Source of the DNA: Bacteroidales bacterium
GTDB lineage: Bacteria; Bacteroidota; Bacteroidia; Bacteroidales; UBA10428
Assembly: GCA_016934055.1 (NCBI GenBank)
Contig: JAFGTR010000136.1
Location: forward strand, 1-64,000
Length of the DNA stretch: 64,000 nt
Direction: 5' to 3'
Part shown: positions 25,342 through 35,251 of the stretch, one piece after another
How the letters are laid out: every line of letters starts with the position of its first letter
Numbering within the stretch: position 1 is the stretch's first letter
Made by a program: the position numbers and the translations under genes
The notes under the pieces: model-generated
Database searches by the model: none
What the model was told of the DNA's origin: nothing
Seen by the model: the letters and a program-made list of their open reading frames with translations, nothing else

Positions 25342-25959
25342 TCAGTTGATGATCACAAGTGAATCGGCAAGGTTTGGCTTTTCTTTAGGTCGTGGTTCAG
25401 AACGTGATTTCCCGATGGCGATGAAGGCCAGCAGGCTTGAAGGTGGTTTAATGCCAAGTATTTCTTCGATTTCTTTTCTGGCAATCATTGGGCCGCTCAT
25501 CCAGCATGCAGCATAACCCATATCGACAGCTGAGAGCAACAGGTTCTGAATGCTTGCACCGGCACTTTGAATATCAGGATAATTACGTGTTTTATTGATC
25601 TCTTCATGCGAAAGGTCGGTTCCGCTTTCCAGCACGGTCTCATAAGGTTCTATCACCAGGGCAAGAACAGCCGGAGCATCTTTAAAAAATGTCGAAAACC
25701 ATGTGACCTGTGTTATGATGTTCTTTGATGCAACAGTTTTTTTCAAAGGCAGTTCAGCAATTTTCCGGGCTATTGTGTCAGCCATTCTGTTCAGCACTTC
25801 TTTATTAATCACGGCAATGTATTTCCATGGCTGATAGTTGTTAACACTGGGAGCCAGGCCGGCCAGTCTGACCATTTCTTTCAGATCCTGAACGGGCACC
25901 TTTTCATCTTTAAACACCCTGACGCTGGTTCGTTTTTGTATTGCCGCTTTCAATTCCAT
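25342..25959 (-). CDS. Nitroreductase family protein
   Basis: The 205-residue enzyme has the FMN-binding nitroreductase pattern: KRTSVRVFKDEKV at residues 9-21, LAPSVNNYQPWKYI (FMN contact), AGASIQNLLLSAVDMGYAACWMSG (flavin ring region) and a short C-terminal FIAIGKS strand. Such enzymes reduce nitro compounds or act as oxidoreductases with NAD(P)H; the substrate cannot be predicted. Length is normal for the family. Downstream lies the DUF3108-like gene. Confidence 0.93.
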   Translation of the reverse strand: MELKAAIQKRTSVRVFKDEKVPVQDLKEMVRLAGLAPSVNNYQPWKYIAVINKEVLNRMADTIARKIAELPLKKTVASKNIITQVTWFSTFFKDAPAVLALVIEPYETVLESGTDLSHEEINKTRNYPDIQSAGASIQNLLLSAVDMGYAACWMSGPMIARKEIEEILGIKPPSSLLAFIAIGKSRSEPRPKEKPNLADSLVIIN

Positions 25960-26199
25960 GGTTGAATTTTTCTTTAAAATAAGAAAAAAAACACGGAATA
26001 TTAAAGGACTTTACAACGGTTTTTTCTGGCATTTCAGTCTGTTTTCAGCCTTCCTGCCAGCCAGGTTCGCTATCGCTCCTGAAGACCGGGTCTCATTAAA
26101 ATAATTCTAAATTGTTTTATATATTCATGAACTTTTAATAGATTTAGTATTGAAAAAAGAATAAGATAACCAAAGAGTGAGACGCTTAACACAAGGGTT

Positions 26200-27039
26200 A
26201 TGACGGTAACGGATCAGGATTTTCAGGTTTTTGTTTTTGCTCTCAAAAGCACATCACGCTATGATTTCAGTCAATATTCGGAAAAATCGTTAAAGAGAAG
26301 ACTTTTTAAAGTTCTCACTGATCATAAAATGAGCATGAACACGCTCATTTCCCGCATTAAAGCCGACTATGCATTTGTTGAACAGGTGGTAAAAGAAATA
26401 ACCGTAAACACCACGGAGCTTTTTCGCGATCCCCAGGTTTGGCAGGCATTACGTTTTTCAATCCTGCCCCGGTTCAAAAACAATACTGTAATCAACATCT
26501 GGCATTCGGGATGTTCAACGGGACAGGAGGTTTACTCCATGCTGATACTTCTTCACGAACTTGACCTTTTTGACAAGGCTAAAGTATATGCAACCGATAT
26601 CAACACCGATGTCATTGAAGCAGCCAAAACAGGCGAATACAAATATCGGTTCAATATAGCCTACCTTGATAATTTCGATAAGGTCATCAAGGAAAATCCT
26701 TATAACTATGAAGAATACAATGATGTGCCATACAACAAGTATTTCGATATTGATAAGACAAACGATATTATCAAAATGAAAAGTTTCCTCCGGGAAAAGC
26801 CGGTTTTCAAAAAACACGACCTTGTGCTGGATAACAACACGCTGTATGTTAAGTTTGATCTTATCCTCTGCAGAAATGTTATCATATATTTCAACTACGA
26901 TTTGCAGAACAGGGTTTTTGAATTATACCATCAGAATCTTTATGAAAACGGCTGTATGGTGTTGGGTTTGCACGAAACCATTTTAGGACTGAATGCTGCT
27001 AAATTCACAAAAAAGGGGCATGCTTATTATAAAAATTAA
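26200..27039 (+). CDS. CheR-type SAM-dependent methyltransferase
   Basis: The 279-residue protein follows CheR: an N-terminal helical domain (residues about 10-65), NTTELFRDPQVW, the SAM-binding loop HSGCSTGQEVYS (near residue 105), VYATDIN and the FDLILCRNVIIYFN motif. CheR methylates Glu side chains on receptors with SAM. No MCP or CheA/CheW gene is adjacent; the next gene encodes a HAMP/GAF/PAS protein with a long Gln/Glu-rich coil that could be the substrate. It is the first gene of the signalling block but is separated from the next by 106 bp. The loop has CSTGQE where classical CheR has CASGEE, a usual variation. Confidence 0.9.
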   Translation: MTVTDQDFQVFVFALKSTSRYDFSQYSEKSLKRRLFKVLTDHKMSMNTLISRIKADYAFVEQVVKEITVNTTELFRDPQVWQALRFSILPRFKNNTVINIWHSGCSTGQEVYSMLILLHELDLFDKAKVYATDINTDVIEAAKTGEYKYRFNIAYLDNFDKVIKENPYNYEEYNDVPYNKYFDIDKTNDIIKMKSFLREKPVFKKHDLVLDNNTLYVKFDLILCRNVIIYFNYDLQNRVFELYHQNLYENGCMVLGLHETILGLNAAKFTKKGHAYYKN

Positions 27040-27145
27040 CAGTGTTGGTTAAATTTGAAAGCATAAAGGCCGTTATTGATTTTTTTTGCTATAAATTTAG
27101 TGATGGTATAAAAATGATTGTTTACCTGAGTGAAATTACAGATTA

Positions 27146-29356
27146 ATGAAACATGAGGCTGTTACAAAATATGAACCCATGAAGAAATTATCGGCCATAC
27201 CCAAAAAGCTTTATTATTTTTTCCTGATTCTTATATTGTTCTCAGTGACCATAGTGATTGTGCTGTCAATCCTTCATCTGCACATCAGAAAAATCCATTC
27301 AGCTGAAAAGCAACTTTTACAGATAAAAGAAAAGATTGAAACCATAAATGCACGGCATTATGAATATCTTGCTCTTGTGCTATATGGGAAAAATGATGAC
27401 CAGGACATCTTTCATTATGCTGACCGGAATATGGACGATGTCCTGTTTAAGCTGACCGACTTAACCGGGCAACTTGCGGGTCATCGAGTGCTTCGAAAAA
27501 GAACTGATGTTTCTGCTTCACTTGAAACATTCAACACCGCAATTTCAGATTTTTCAGGTTTCATCACCGCTGTTATGTCCTCAATAAAGGAAAGAGGAAA
27601 TATGTCTGAGGGTCTGATTTCAGAATGGTTCAGGCAGGCAGGAGAAATTGAGGTCAACGGTGAAGAAATCGGCCAGGATTTTATTACTGGTCTCGAAAAA
27701 GTCAGAGCCCTGCAGTCAGCTTATATATTAACAAACAACAATGCCCTTATTGATGAATTAAATAATCTTTTAATAAGCCTTCAAAGTCAGTTGCCAGTTG
27801 ATGATATGGTCAATCCGGGCAAATTTGATGCCTTGTTGCAGCTCACTGCCAAAATCCTTGCCCTTAACAACAGAATAGGATTCTCCTCTCATCAGGGAGA
27901 ACTTCCTGTTTATTATCAGCATTATGAAACCCTGAAGTCCAATTTCGAAAAACTGGTGGTTCTCATTAATGAAAACCTTAACCGGGCCACATTCTCAGCC
28001 TCATTGCTCAGTTATGGTCTTATTGTTTTGCTGTTGGCCGGCATGTTGCTTCTGGCCTATATTTTTCTTGACAAAAGTATTTTACGCCCTCTCATTGTCA
28101 TCGGACAATTTGTCAACAGGCTTTCATCGGGTATGATCCCTGATGATTCTCTGACGATCACAGAATCAGGCGATCCCGGAGGTATATCAGAACCGCTTAA
28201 CAAGCTGGCCAAAGGATTAAAAGAAAAAACCGATTTTGCCAGAGATCTTAATCAGGGCCATTATTCCACCAAACTCGAACTGTTAAGCGATAAGGATGAT
28301 CTTGGGCTTGAGATGAAAAAACTGCAGGAAAATATTATCTCTTCATCTGAAGAACAGGATCGCTATAACGAAGAAAATGCAAAGCGCAGATATATCAACG
28401 AAGGTCTCGCCAGATTTGCCAATATATTGCGGTTAAACAGCAATAACCTTGATAATCTTGGAGATGCCTTCATCCGTGAACTGGTAAAATACCTCAATGC
28501 CATTCAGGGTGGATTTTTCATGGTTGATGAAGAAGATAAGGAAAAGCCAGTCCTCAGACTTGCAGCAGCCTTTGCTTACAACAGAAAGAAATATCTAGAA
28601 AAAACAATATTACTGGGAGAAGGACTGGTCGGCACCTGCGCCATTGAAAAGAAGACTGTTCATTTGACAGAAATGCCCCGCGGATATATTTTGATCACCT
28701 CCGGACTTGGTGATGCGCCGCCCGATAATCTTTTGCTGGTGCCTGTCATGCATGAAGAAGAGCTTATAGGTGTGCTGGAGATAGCATCATTAAATAAGTT
28801 CAGCGAACATGAGATTGCTTTCACCGAAGAGGTAGCCAGCAATCTTGGTTCAACAATAGTGACAACCCGTATTAACCAGCGTACATCTGAGTTGCTTGCC
28901 AAATCACAACAGCAGGCACAGGAAATGGCCGAACAGGAAGAAGAAATGCGGCAAAACATGGAAGAGCTTAAAGCCACACAGGAAGAATCTTCCCGACGGG
29001 AAGAGGAGTTCAGTGGCATAGTTGATTCATTGAACTTGTCGGTATTCATAATAGAATATGATCTTGACGGAACGATTTCTTACATTAATAACAAATTCCT
29101 GCTGTTCATCAACAAAAAAAGCGAAGAGCTCATCGGCAAGACACATCCATATGTTTTTGGCGTTAATTCAGTTGTTGATTCTAAATTCTGGGCCCAGCTG
29201 AGCAACATGTCCAATACTACTGTTGCGGAAGATCTCAGCGTAGGAAAAAAAATATACCGGATAAAGGAACATTTTTCGCTGGTTATAAACAAAGACGGGC
29301 TGCCTGTTAAAGTGTTGAACATCATGACAGAAATCCCCGGCAAAGAGACAACATAA
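27146..29356 (+). CDS. Membrane sensor: periplasmic helical domain, HAMP, GAF, coiled coil, PAS
   Basis: The 736-residue protein has two membrane helices (about 26-48 and 284-309) around a periplasmic helical domain, a HAMP-like segment, a second HAMP-like stretch (GHYSTKLELLSDKDDLGLEM near 370), a GAF domain (about 430-570), a coil of repeated Glu/Gln (QQQAQEMAEQEEEMRQNMEE) and a PAS domain at the C-terminus (ending IMTEIPGKETT). No histidine kinase, GGDEF or phosphatase output domain is present. It therefore needs a partner. The Glu/Gln-rich coil resembles methylation helices of chemoreceptors; methylation by the flanking CheR proteins is a hypothesis. Its GAF domain resembles those of two downstream proteins (shared SGLG and PxxLLLxP pattern). 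Confidence 0.85.
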   Translation: MKHEAVTKYEPMKKLSAIPKKLYYFFLILILFSVTIVIVLSILHLHIRKIHSAEKQLLQIKEKIETINARHYEYLALVLYGKNDDQDIFHYADRNMDDVLFKLTDLTGQLAGHRVLRKRTDVSASLETFNTAISDFSGFITAVMSSIKERGNMSEGLISEWFRQAGEIEVNGEEIGQDFITGLEKVRALQSAYILTNNNALIDELNNLLISLQSQLPVDDMVNPGKFDALLQLTAKILALNNRIGFSSHQGELPVYYQHYETLKSNFEKLVVLINENLNRATFSASLLSYGLIVLLLAGMLLLAYIFLDKSILRPLIVIGQFVNRLSSGMIPDDSLTITESGDPGGISEPLNKLAKGLKEKTDFARDLNQGHYSTKLELLSDKDDLGLEMKKLQENIISSSEEQDRYNEENAKRRYINEGLARFANILRLNSNNLDNLGDAFIRELVKYLNAIQGGFFMVDEEDKEKPVLRLAAAFAYNRKKYLEKTILLGEGLVGTCAIEKKTVHLTEMPRGYILITSGLGDAPPDNLLLVPVMHEEELIGVLEIASLNKFSEHEIAFTEEVASNLGSTIVTTRINQRTSELLAKSQQQAQEMAEQEEEMRQNMEELKATQEESSRREEEFSGIVDSLNLSVFIIEYDLDGTISYINNKFLLFINKKSEELIGKTHPYVFGVNSVVDSKFWAQLSNMSNTTVAEDLSVGKKIYRIKEHFSLVINKDGLPVKVLNIMTEIPGKETT

Positions 29357-29387
29357 AAGCGGTTTTAAAAACATTTTGCACAGACCA

Positions 29388-30218
29388 ATGACTGAACTAG
29401 GAATTGTTGACATAAGAGAAATTATCAGAGCAATTAAAAGCATATACAATTACGACTTTGGAAATTATGCACTTACTTCTTTTAAACAAAGACTTGAGAG
29501 ACTCATTATCCGGAACAATTTAAGCAATGCTGAAAGCCTGATAAAAAAACTGAGGGATGAACCTGATTTTTTTGACATTTTTCTGCATGAGATTTCCGTC
29601 CCTTCTACTGAAATGTTCAGAGATCCCTCACTGTGGAGATGGCTTAGGGAAGATCTGCTGCCTTCTGCTATTGAAAAATGTGTGGGTCAATATAAGATAT
29701 GGTTGCCGCACTGCGTTTCCGGTGGCGAGCTTTTCACTCTGATGATTGTATTGTCTGAATTAAATTTGATGGATAAGGTCAGTATTTTCGCATCTTCAAT
29801 CAGCGATAAAAGCCTGGAGATTATCCGGGAAGGACAGTATGACCTGAAAAAGATCGAAGTCTCAACTGAAAATTATATTCGCGCAAACGGAACTGCTGCT
29901 TTTATGGATTATTACAAACTTGACCGGTATTATGCCTTCAGGGATCCTGCACTCATCGCCAATGTTGAATTCAATAAACTGAATATCAGTTTTGATAATG
30001 CCCCAACAAATATAAAGCTCATCTTATTCAGGAACAACCTGATTTATTATAATCCGGGTATGCAGGACCGGATATTGTCAGTATTGAATAACAGCCTATC
30101 AGCTACCGGTCATCTGATAATAGGCATAAAGGAAAGAATAACAGGTGTTAGTTCTGGCAAAGAGTTCGAGATTACTAATGAAGCTGAAAGTGTGTATAAA
30201 AAACGGATTATTGGTTGA
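29388..30218 (+). CDS. Degenerate CheR-like protein
   Basis: I chose the ATG at 29388 (276 residues); a TTG 12 bp upstream also exists. The overall CheR architecture is kept (STEMFRDPSLW, LFRNNLIYYNP, helical C-terminus), but the SAM loop reads HCVSGGELFT instead of CSTGQE or CASGEE, and the acidic ATDIN motif is FASSISD. SAM binding or catalysis may be lost, so the protein may act as a scaffold or a competitor of the catalytic CheR at 26200. It ends 5 bp before the CheB gene. A second CheR copy with altered active site next to CheB is unusual. Confidence 0.8.
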   Translation: MTELGIVDIREIIRAIKSIYNYDFGNYALTSFKQRLERLIIRNNLSNAESLIKKLRDEPDFFDIFLHEISVPSTEMFRDPSLWRWLREDLLPSAIEKCVGQYKIWLPHCVSGGELFTLMIVLSELNLMDKVSIFASSISDKSLEIIREGQYDLKKIEVSTENYIRANGTAAFMDYYKLDRYYAFRDPALIANVEFNKLNISFDNAPTNIKLILFRNNLIYYNPGMQDRILSVLNNSLSATGHLIIGIKERITGVSSGKEFEITNEAESVYKKRIIG

Positions 30219-30223
30219 GTATA

Positions 30224-30784
30224 ATGAATTATAAAGCAGTTATAATCGGTGGTTCTGCGGGAAGTTTCCAGGTGGTTACAAAGATACTGAGTTCCCTGCC
30301 AAAGACCTTTCCTGTTCCTGTTATGCTATGTCTTCACAGATTGAAACATGTCCGTTCAGGATTTGTTGAAGCGCTATCACTGAAATCCAACATACCTATT
30401 GAGGAGCCCTATGATAAAGACCAGTTGAAACCCGGCAGGGCTTATCTGGCGCCTGCCAATTATCATTTATACATTGAGCTTGCAAACCGGGTTGCCCTTT
30501 CCACGGAAGATGTTGTAAACCATTCCAGGCCATCCATTGATCTCTCATTGATAACCGCTGCCAATGCCTATCGCGAAAAACTTATCGGGATAATCCTTTC
30601 GGGAGCCAATAAGGACGGGGCCTTTGGCCTTAAAAAAGTACACGATTGCGGCGGTGTTACAATTGTACAAGATCCTAACGAATGTGAAGTGAAAACAATG
30701 ACGACTTCTGCCCTGCAACTTACAAAAGCAGATTTCGTATATACCACTGACCAGATTATCAGGTTTCTGCAAAAAATCAATTGA
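30224..30784 (+). CDS. CheB-like methylesterase, catalytic domain only
   Basis: The 186-residue protein (ATG at 30224; TTG at 30215 possible) is a stand-alone CheB esterase domain without the usual N-terminal receiver. Likely triad: Ser in GGSAGS (near residue 10), His in CLHR (near residue 38) and Asp in SGANKDGAFG (near 128); EVKTMTTSALQ is the family end motif. Such enzymes hydrolyse glutamyl methyl esters made by CheR. Without the receiver, activity would not be controlled by CheA phosphorylation, consistent with the absence of che genes nearby. It lies between the degenerate CheR and a GAF protein with 4-5 bp spacing. Confidence 0.88.
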   Translation: MNYKAVIIGGSAGSFQVVTKILSSLPKTFPVPVMLCLHRLKHVRSGFVEALSLKSNIPIEEPYDKDQLKPGRAYLAPANYHLYIELANRVALSTEDVVNHSRPSIDLSLITAANAYREKLIGIILSGANKDGAFGLKKVHDCGGVTIVQDPNECEVKTMTTSALQLTKADFVYTTDQIIRFLQKIN

Positions 30785-30788
30785 ACCG

Positions 30789-31583
30789 ATGATGAACCTT
30801 CAAAAATACAGGCGATTTATAATTGTGACTTTTCTTGTTATCGTCATTTCCGCCATCCTGACCCTGGCCGCTGTCTGGAATTCCATTCTGAGCAGCGAGG
30901 ACATCAGGAATGAAGGCTGGATATTCGTATTCTTCTTTTTGTTAATAGCAGGCAGCGTTGTTCTTTTCTATTTTTCTTATAATCTCTCCGATTCAGTTGC
31001 CTTTGAAGATACTGTTAACAGTCTTGTTACAGCTGAGAAAGAAAAGCTGATCAAAAAAATGGAAGAAAGGAAAATGAAGGAAAAAGAGACATTACTAGAG
31101 GATGAAGATTTTAAAAACAGAATTGACCAGGTTTTTGCCGGACTGCAATCGGTTAAGTCAATTGAATCATTTGCCAACAAAGTATTGATGAATATTTCCA
31201 GGCAGGTTGAAATTGTTCGTGGAGTCTTCTTTTTTAAAGAAGACAAAAAAGACCTTTTTAAATGTATGGGCGAATATGCCCTCACCGGCAAAAAACCCGA
31301 ACCATTCAAAACCGGGGAAAACTTAACAGGTCAGGTTGCAAAAAGTAAAACCCTGACAAGCATTGAAGAAATTCCGGAAGACTATTTCAGGGTTGAATCA
31401 GGCTTGGGTGTCACTTTACCAAAGCATTTGATAATCTTTCCCTTGGTATTTGAAAATAAAACATTGGCGGTCATCGAACTGGCAACTTTTAAAAAAATAG
31501 ATGCTGTACAGTTCAAAATTTTAAACGCCTTAATTTCAGATTTAGGAGAAAGATTGAATAAATTTGTTACTGCAAAAAAATGA
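30789..31583 (+). CDS. Two-helix membrane protein with GAF domain
   Basis: The 264-residue product has two N-terminal membrane helices (about 10-32 and 42-63), a short coil (KEKLIKKMEERKMKEKE) and a C-terminal GAF domain (about 115-260) with the pattern IPEDYFRVESGLGVTLPKHLIIFP, close to that of the sensor and phosphatase nearby. It has no output domain. It overlaps the next gene by 4 bp (ATGA at 31580-31583), pointing to translational coupling. A ligand is unknown. Confidence 0.85.
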   Translation: MMNLQKYRRFIIVTFLVIVISAILTLAAVWNSILSSEDIRNEGWIFVFFFLLIAGSVVLFYFSYNLSDSVAFEDTVNSLVTAEKEKLIKKMEERKMKEKETLLEDEDFKNRIDQVFAGLQSVKSIESFANKVLMNISRQVEIVRGVFFFKEDKKDLFKCMGEYALTGKKPEPFKTGENLTGQVAKSKTLTSIEEIPEDYFRVESGLGVTLPKHLIIFPLVFENKTLAVIELATFKKIDAVQFKILNALISDLGERLNKFVTAKK

Positions 31584-34204
31584 TCGTGGAGGAAAATAAG
31601 AAAACCACAATTAGTCAGATATTATCAACCCAGGTGATATGGCAGGCACTGATTGCCGGATCCCTGTTTCCCCTTATTTCCTGGGTTGTGGAGATCATCC
31701 GGATGCATGTATCATTTACATTTTCAGGTCTTTATCAAATTCATAAAAACAATCCCGTTTTATGGATCATGGATTTGATCCCCCTGCTTGTGATCGGTCT
31801 GGCATATATCATTGACAGGAAGCGCAAAAGTGAAAAACAAATATTTGACGAGCAGATTAACGAGCGTGATGCCAGGCTTAATACAATGGCCGAGTTTTCA
31901 AAACAAATCGGAGAGGGCAATTATAATGTGGACCTTGATGTCACCAGCAGTCAGGATTTCTTAGGCCATTCCTTACTTATGATGCGTGATAATCTGCTTG
32001 CCAATCATAAAAAGGAATCAGAAGAGAACTGGATTGCAGCCGGAAAAGAGAACATATCCGAAATACTGCGGATACATAATAAAATAGAAACCCTGGCAGA
32101 TCAGGTCATTGCCATGTTGGTCAACTATGTCGATGTTGTTCAGGGCGCCATGTATATTTTCGATGAAGATAAAAAGGTGCTTTTCAATGTAGCCACCTAT
32201 GCATATAACCGGAAAAAATACATCACACAGGAATTCAGGCTTGGTTATGGTCTGATCGGGCAATGTGCCTACGAAATGGAATACATTTACCGTACAGAGA
32301 TTCCTGAAGACTACGTATCAATTACCTCAGGAATACTGGGAGATCAGAAACCACAAAGCATATTACTGATCCCTTTAATATCCGATGAAAAACTGCAGGG
32401 CGTTTTGGAATTTGCTTCTGTCAAAGCCGGCATCCCTGAATTGACGATCCGCTTTCTTATAGAACTTGGAGAGATCATTGCCCGCACCGTCTTTAATCTT
32501 AAAGTCACTCACCGCACTGAACAGTTGTTGAAAGAATCACAGGAAATGACCATTGAACTGCGTGAGAATGAGGAACAGCTGCGTCAGAATGCTGAAGAGA
32601 TGCGCGCCACGCAGGAAGAGCTGAAAAAATCAAATGAGCAGCTCGAATCAAAGGTGCTGGAAGTGGAGAATGCTCAAAAACGTTTGTATTCATTACTTGA
32701 AAATGCTTCCGAGGTCATCTCCATTTATGATGAAAACATGGTTCTTGTCTATGAAAGCCCCTCCGTAACAAAAATATTGGGATTCACACCTGAAGAAATG
32801 ATGGGAGGTAAAGACATGGACAGGTTAACGCGGAAAGGGGAAAATTCCATGCGCAATATGTTTAAACAACTGTTGGAATCGCCCGCTGAACCGGTATCCA
32901 TTCAATACACCTACATGAAAAAGAACGGTCAGAAGATATTTCTTGAAACAACCGGCCGAAATCTTCTGGAAGATCCGGCTATTAAAGGTATTATACTGAA
33001 CTCCACCGACATCACTGAACGGAAAAGAGCTGAAAGGGAAGAGCGTCTTAAGAGTAAGATGCAGTCTTTGTCTGAAAACTCGCTTGATATGATTATCCGC
33101 CTGAGTACCGTTGGTCAGTTTTTCTATGCTAATCCGATGGTGGAACACTTTTTGGGAATCGAACCCAAAGAGCTTATTAATAAAACGCTCAATGAGATTG
33201 AAATATCAGATGTCCTCTTCAACTATTTCAGGGAGACCATTGATGCCATTAAAGCATATCCCAATAAAACCAACCATGAATTAACTGTACCGGCGGTGTT
33301 TGATAATGTTCAATGTGAGCGCATCATGAGTTTTGCCGCCATTCCGGAATTCAATGAAAATGAACTGGAAACCATCCTCTTTGTCGGACATGATATAACA
33401 GAGGCCAAACAAATTGAACTTGAGATCCAGGACAAAAACCGTAAAATTGAAGACTCCATTAATTATGCCCAGCGCATTCAAACTTCGATTCTTCCTGATA
33501 TCAGGATAGTCAGGGAATCACTGCCCAAATCATTTATCTATTATAAGCCCCGGGATGTTGTCAGCGGAGATTTCCCATGGTTCTTCCGGAGAGGGGATGA
33601 GATTTTCATCGCCGCTGTTGATTGCACAGGTCATGGTGTACCGGGTGCACTGCTTTCCTTTGTCGGGTATTTTCTCCTCAACAGCATAGTGGATCACGAA
33701 AGAAAGCTTTCAGCTTCAGAGATATGTGATATGCTGCATTTTGGTGTTCGAAAAACCCTTAAACAGGAACTGGAAGATGCCGAAGCCCGTGACGGGATGG
33801 ATATAGCATTTTGTAAGATCAACCACATCAATAAAGAAGTGCAGTTTGCCGGAGCTCACAGGCCCCTTTATCTCTTACGGGACGGTGAACTCACCGAATT
33901 TAAAGGAGACCGGAAAGCTATCGGAGGAATTCCCCACAGGAAAAAAGAAGAAGAGAATTTTACCAACTATATTATCAATTATAAACGGGGAGACAAGATA
34001 TTTTTCTTTTCTGACGGATTACCCGACCAGCTTGGCGGACCTGAAGACAAAAAGTACTCTCCAAAACGCATCCGTGAAATAATTTCAGAAAATAATACCA
34101 TTCCAATAGAAAAATTTAGTAACCTTTTTGCCTCTGATTTCGAAAAATGGAAAGGAGATGGAAAGCAAATTGATGATGTTTTATTAATTGGCATAGAATT
34201 TTAA
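31580..34204 (+). CDS. Membrane GAF/PAS/PAS/SpoIIE serine phosphatase (SiaA-like)
   Basis: The 874-residue protein has two N-terminal membrane helices (about 20-40 and 58-76), a HAMP-like region (GEGNYNVDLDV), a GAF domain (about 180-300), a coil, two PAS domains (about 365-480 and 495-610) and a SpoIIE-type PP2C domain (about 650-874). The PP2C motifs are SGDF, DCTGHGVPGA, RDGMDIAF and SDGLPDQLGG, with metal-binding Asp residues. By analogy with SiaA, it should dephosphorylate a SiaC-type protein; a SiaB-like kinase and SiaC-like protein follow within 27 and 12 bp. One odd residue is DFPWF where relatives have DFYWF. Confidence 0.9.
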   Translation: MIVEENKKTTISQILSTQVIWQALIAGSLFPLISWVVEIIRMHVSFTFSGLYQIHKNNPVLWIMDLIPLLVIGLAYIIDRKRKSEKQIFDEQINERDARLNTMAEFSKQIGEGNYNVDLDVTSSQDFLGHSLLMMRDNLLANHKKESEENWIAAGKENISEILRIHNKIETLADQVIAMLVNYVDVVQGAMYIFDEDKKVLFNVATYAYNRKKYITQEFRLGYGLIGQCAYEMEYIYRTEIPEDYVSITSGILGDQKPQSILLIPLISDEKLQGVLEFASVKAGIPELTIRFLIELGEIIARTVFNLKVTHRTEQLLKESQEMTIELRENEEQLRQNAEEMRATQEELKKSNEQLESKVLEVENAQKRLYSLLENASEVISIYDENMVLVYESPSVTKILGFTPEEMMGGKDMDRLTRKGENSMRNMFKQLLESPAEPVSIQYTYMKKNGQKIFLETTGRNLLEDPAIKGIILNSTDITERKRAEREERLKSKMQSLSENSLDMIIRLSTVGQFFYANPMVEHFLGIEPKELINKTLNEIEISDVLFNYFRETIDAIKAYPNKTNHELTVPAVFDNVQCERIMSFAAIPEFNENELETILFVGHDITEAKQIELEIQDKNRKIEDSINYAQRIQTSILPDIRIVRESLPKSFIYYKPRDVVSGDFPWFFRRGDEIFIAAVDCTGHGVPGALLSFVGYFLLNSIVDHERKLSASEICDMLHFGVRKTLKQELEDAEARDGMDIAFCKINHINKEVQFAGAHRPLYLLRDGELTEFKGDRKAIGGIPHRKKEEENFTNYIINYKRGDKIFFFSDGLPDQLGGPEDKKYSPKRIREIISENNTIPIEKFSNLFASDFEKWKGDGKQIDDVLLIGIEF

Positions 34205-34231
34205 TGAAAAAAAACAAAAATTAATAATACA

Positions 34232-34813
34232 ATGAACAATAAGAAGGATGTAAAAGGCTTTCTGGAATTTGTTTATGAATTCTATAAATCAATGAAAGCC
34301 CATGAGATTACCTTGATTTATGAAGGTGAAATAACGCATCAGATTACAAAAGCATTTACTTCTCTGACAGAATCAAACATGTCAAAAGACGATGAACCAA
34401 ATTCAGTTCAACGGAAAGTATTTCATGTGATGGTTGAATGCTTGCAAAACATCAGCAAACATGCCGACGATTTTACATCCAGTGATTACCTGTTTTCGGG
34501 CAGAGGCATTTTCCTGGTGAGCAAGGGAGACAATGAATACAGTGTTACAACCGGTAATGCTGTAGAAAATGACAAAATTGAATACCTCACTGAACTGCTT
34601 GAAAACATCAATAAGATGGAAAAAGATGAGCTGAAAGAATTATACAAAAGACAGATGAAAGAAGGAAGACTGTCTGAAAAAGGCGGAGCGGGACTGGGCT
34701 TTATCGACATTAAAAGAAAAACCGGCAAGGAACTGGAATATCATTTTCTTCCCATTTCCGACGATACATCTTTCTTTTTACTAACTTCAACGATTTCTAG
34801 GTCTGAACTTTAA
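34232..34813 (+). CDS. SiaB-like protein kinase
   Basis: The 193-residue protein has a GHKL-type core with N-box VECLQNISKH (near residue 70) and G-box-like GGAGLGFIDIKRKTG (near 150), as in the SiaB kinase family (DUF6272). SiaB phosphorylates SiaC and is opposed by SiaA phosphatase in Pseudomonas; the same trio is adjacent here. It should be cytoplasmic. It lies 27 bp after the phosphatase gene and 12 bp before siaC-like. Confidence 0.87.
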   Translation: MNNKKDVKGFLEFVYEFYKSMKAHEITLIYEGEITHQITKAFTSLTESNMSKDDEPNSVQRKVFHVMVECLQNISKHADDFTSSDYLFSGRGIFLVSKGDNEYSVTTGNAVENDKIEYLTELLENINKMEKDELKELYKRQMKEGRLSEKGGAGLGFIDIKRKTGKELEYHFLPISDDTSFFLLTSTISRSEL

Positions 34814-34825
34814 AATGATTAATAT

Positions 34826-35203
34826 ATGGAAACAATCAAAATTCAAGGAACTGAAGATACTCCTAAGATAATCCTGGATGCAGAAAATGAAATAATGGAA
34901 ATTTCAGGACGGTCATTGCCTGAAGACGTTTCTTCATTTTATGAACCTGTGATTAACTGGCTGAATGAGTATGCTGAGAATCCAAATAAAAAAACCATTA
35001 TTAACTTTAAACTCACATATTTTAATACAGCCTCATCCAAACTCTTGCTTGATATCCTTATGAAACTTGAGGAAATGCATGAAAAAGGCCATGATGTGCT
35101 GATCCGCTGGCATTATCCCGAAGATGATGAGGATATGGAAGAAGCCGGAGAAGAATATGCCGATATTGTGGATGTTCCTTTTGAACAGGTTGCATATTCG
35201 TGA
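34826..35203 (+). CDS. SiaC-like regulatory phosphoprotein
   Basis: The 125-residue product is a DUF1987/SiaC-family protein. The key segment is FKLTYFNTASSK with Thr68, at the same number as the phosphorylated Thr of Pseudomonas SiaC. Phosphorylation state would switch its binding to a target. The C-terminus is acidic (EDDEDMEEAGEE). The target in Pseudomonas is a diguanylate cyclase; no GGDEF gene is in this window. The nearest downstream gene is an ABC transporter, a possible but unproven target. Confidence 0.88.
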   Translation: METIKIQGTEDTPKIILDAENEIMEISGRSLPEDVSSFYEPVINWLNEYAENPNKKTIINFKLTYFNTASSKLLLDILMKLEEMHEKGHDVLIRWHYPEDDEDMEEAGEEYADIVDVPFEQVAYS

Positions 35204-35251
35204 TTACAGAACATACTGAATTCAACAACCCGTACAATAATTCTCATCTGA

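Noticed and set aside
26200..30784. Classical chemotaxis operon
   Set aside because: No MCP with signalling hairpin, CheA, CheW or CheY gene is present in the block.
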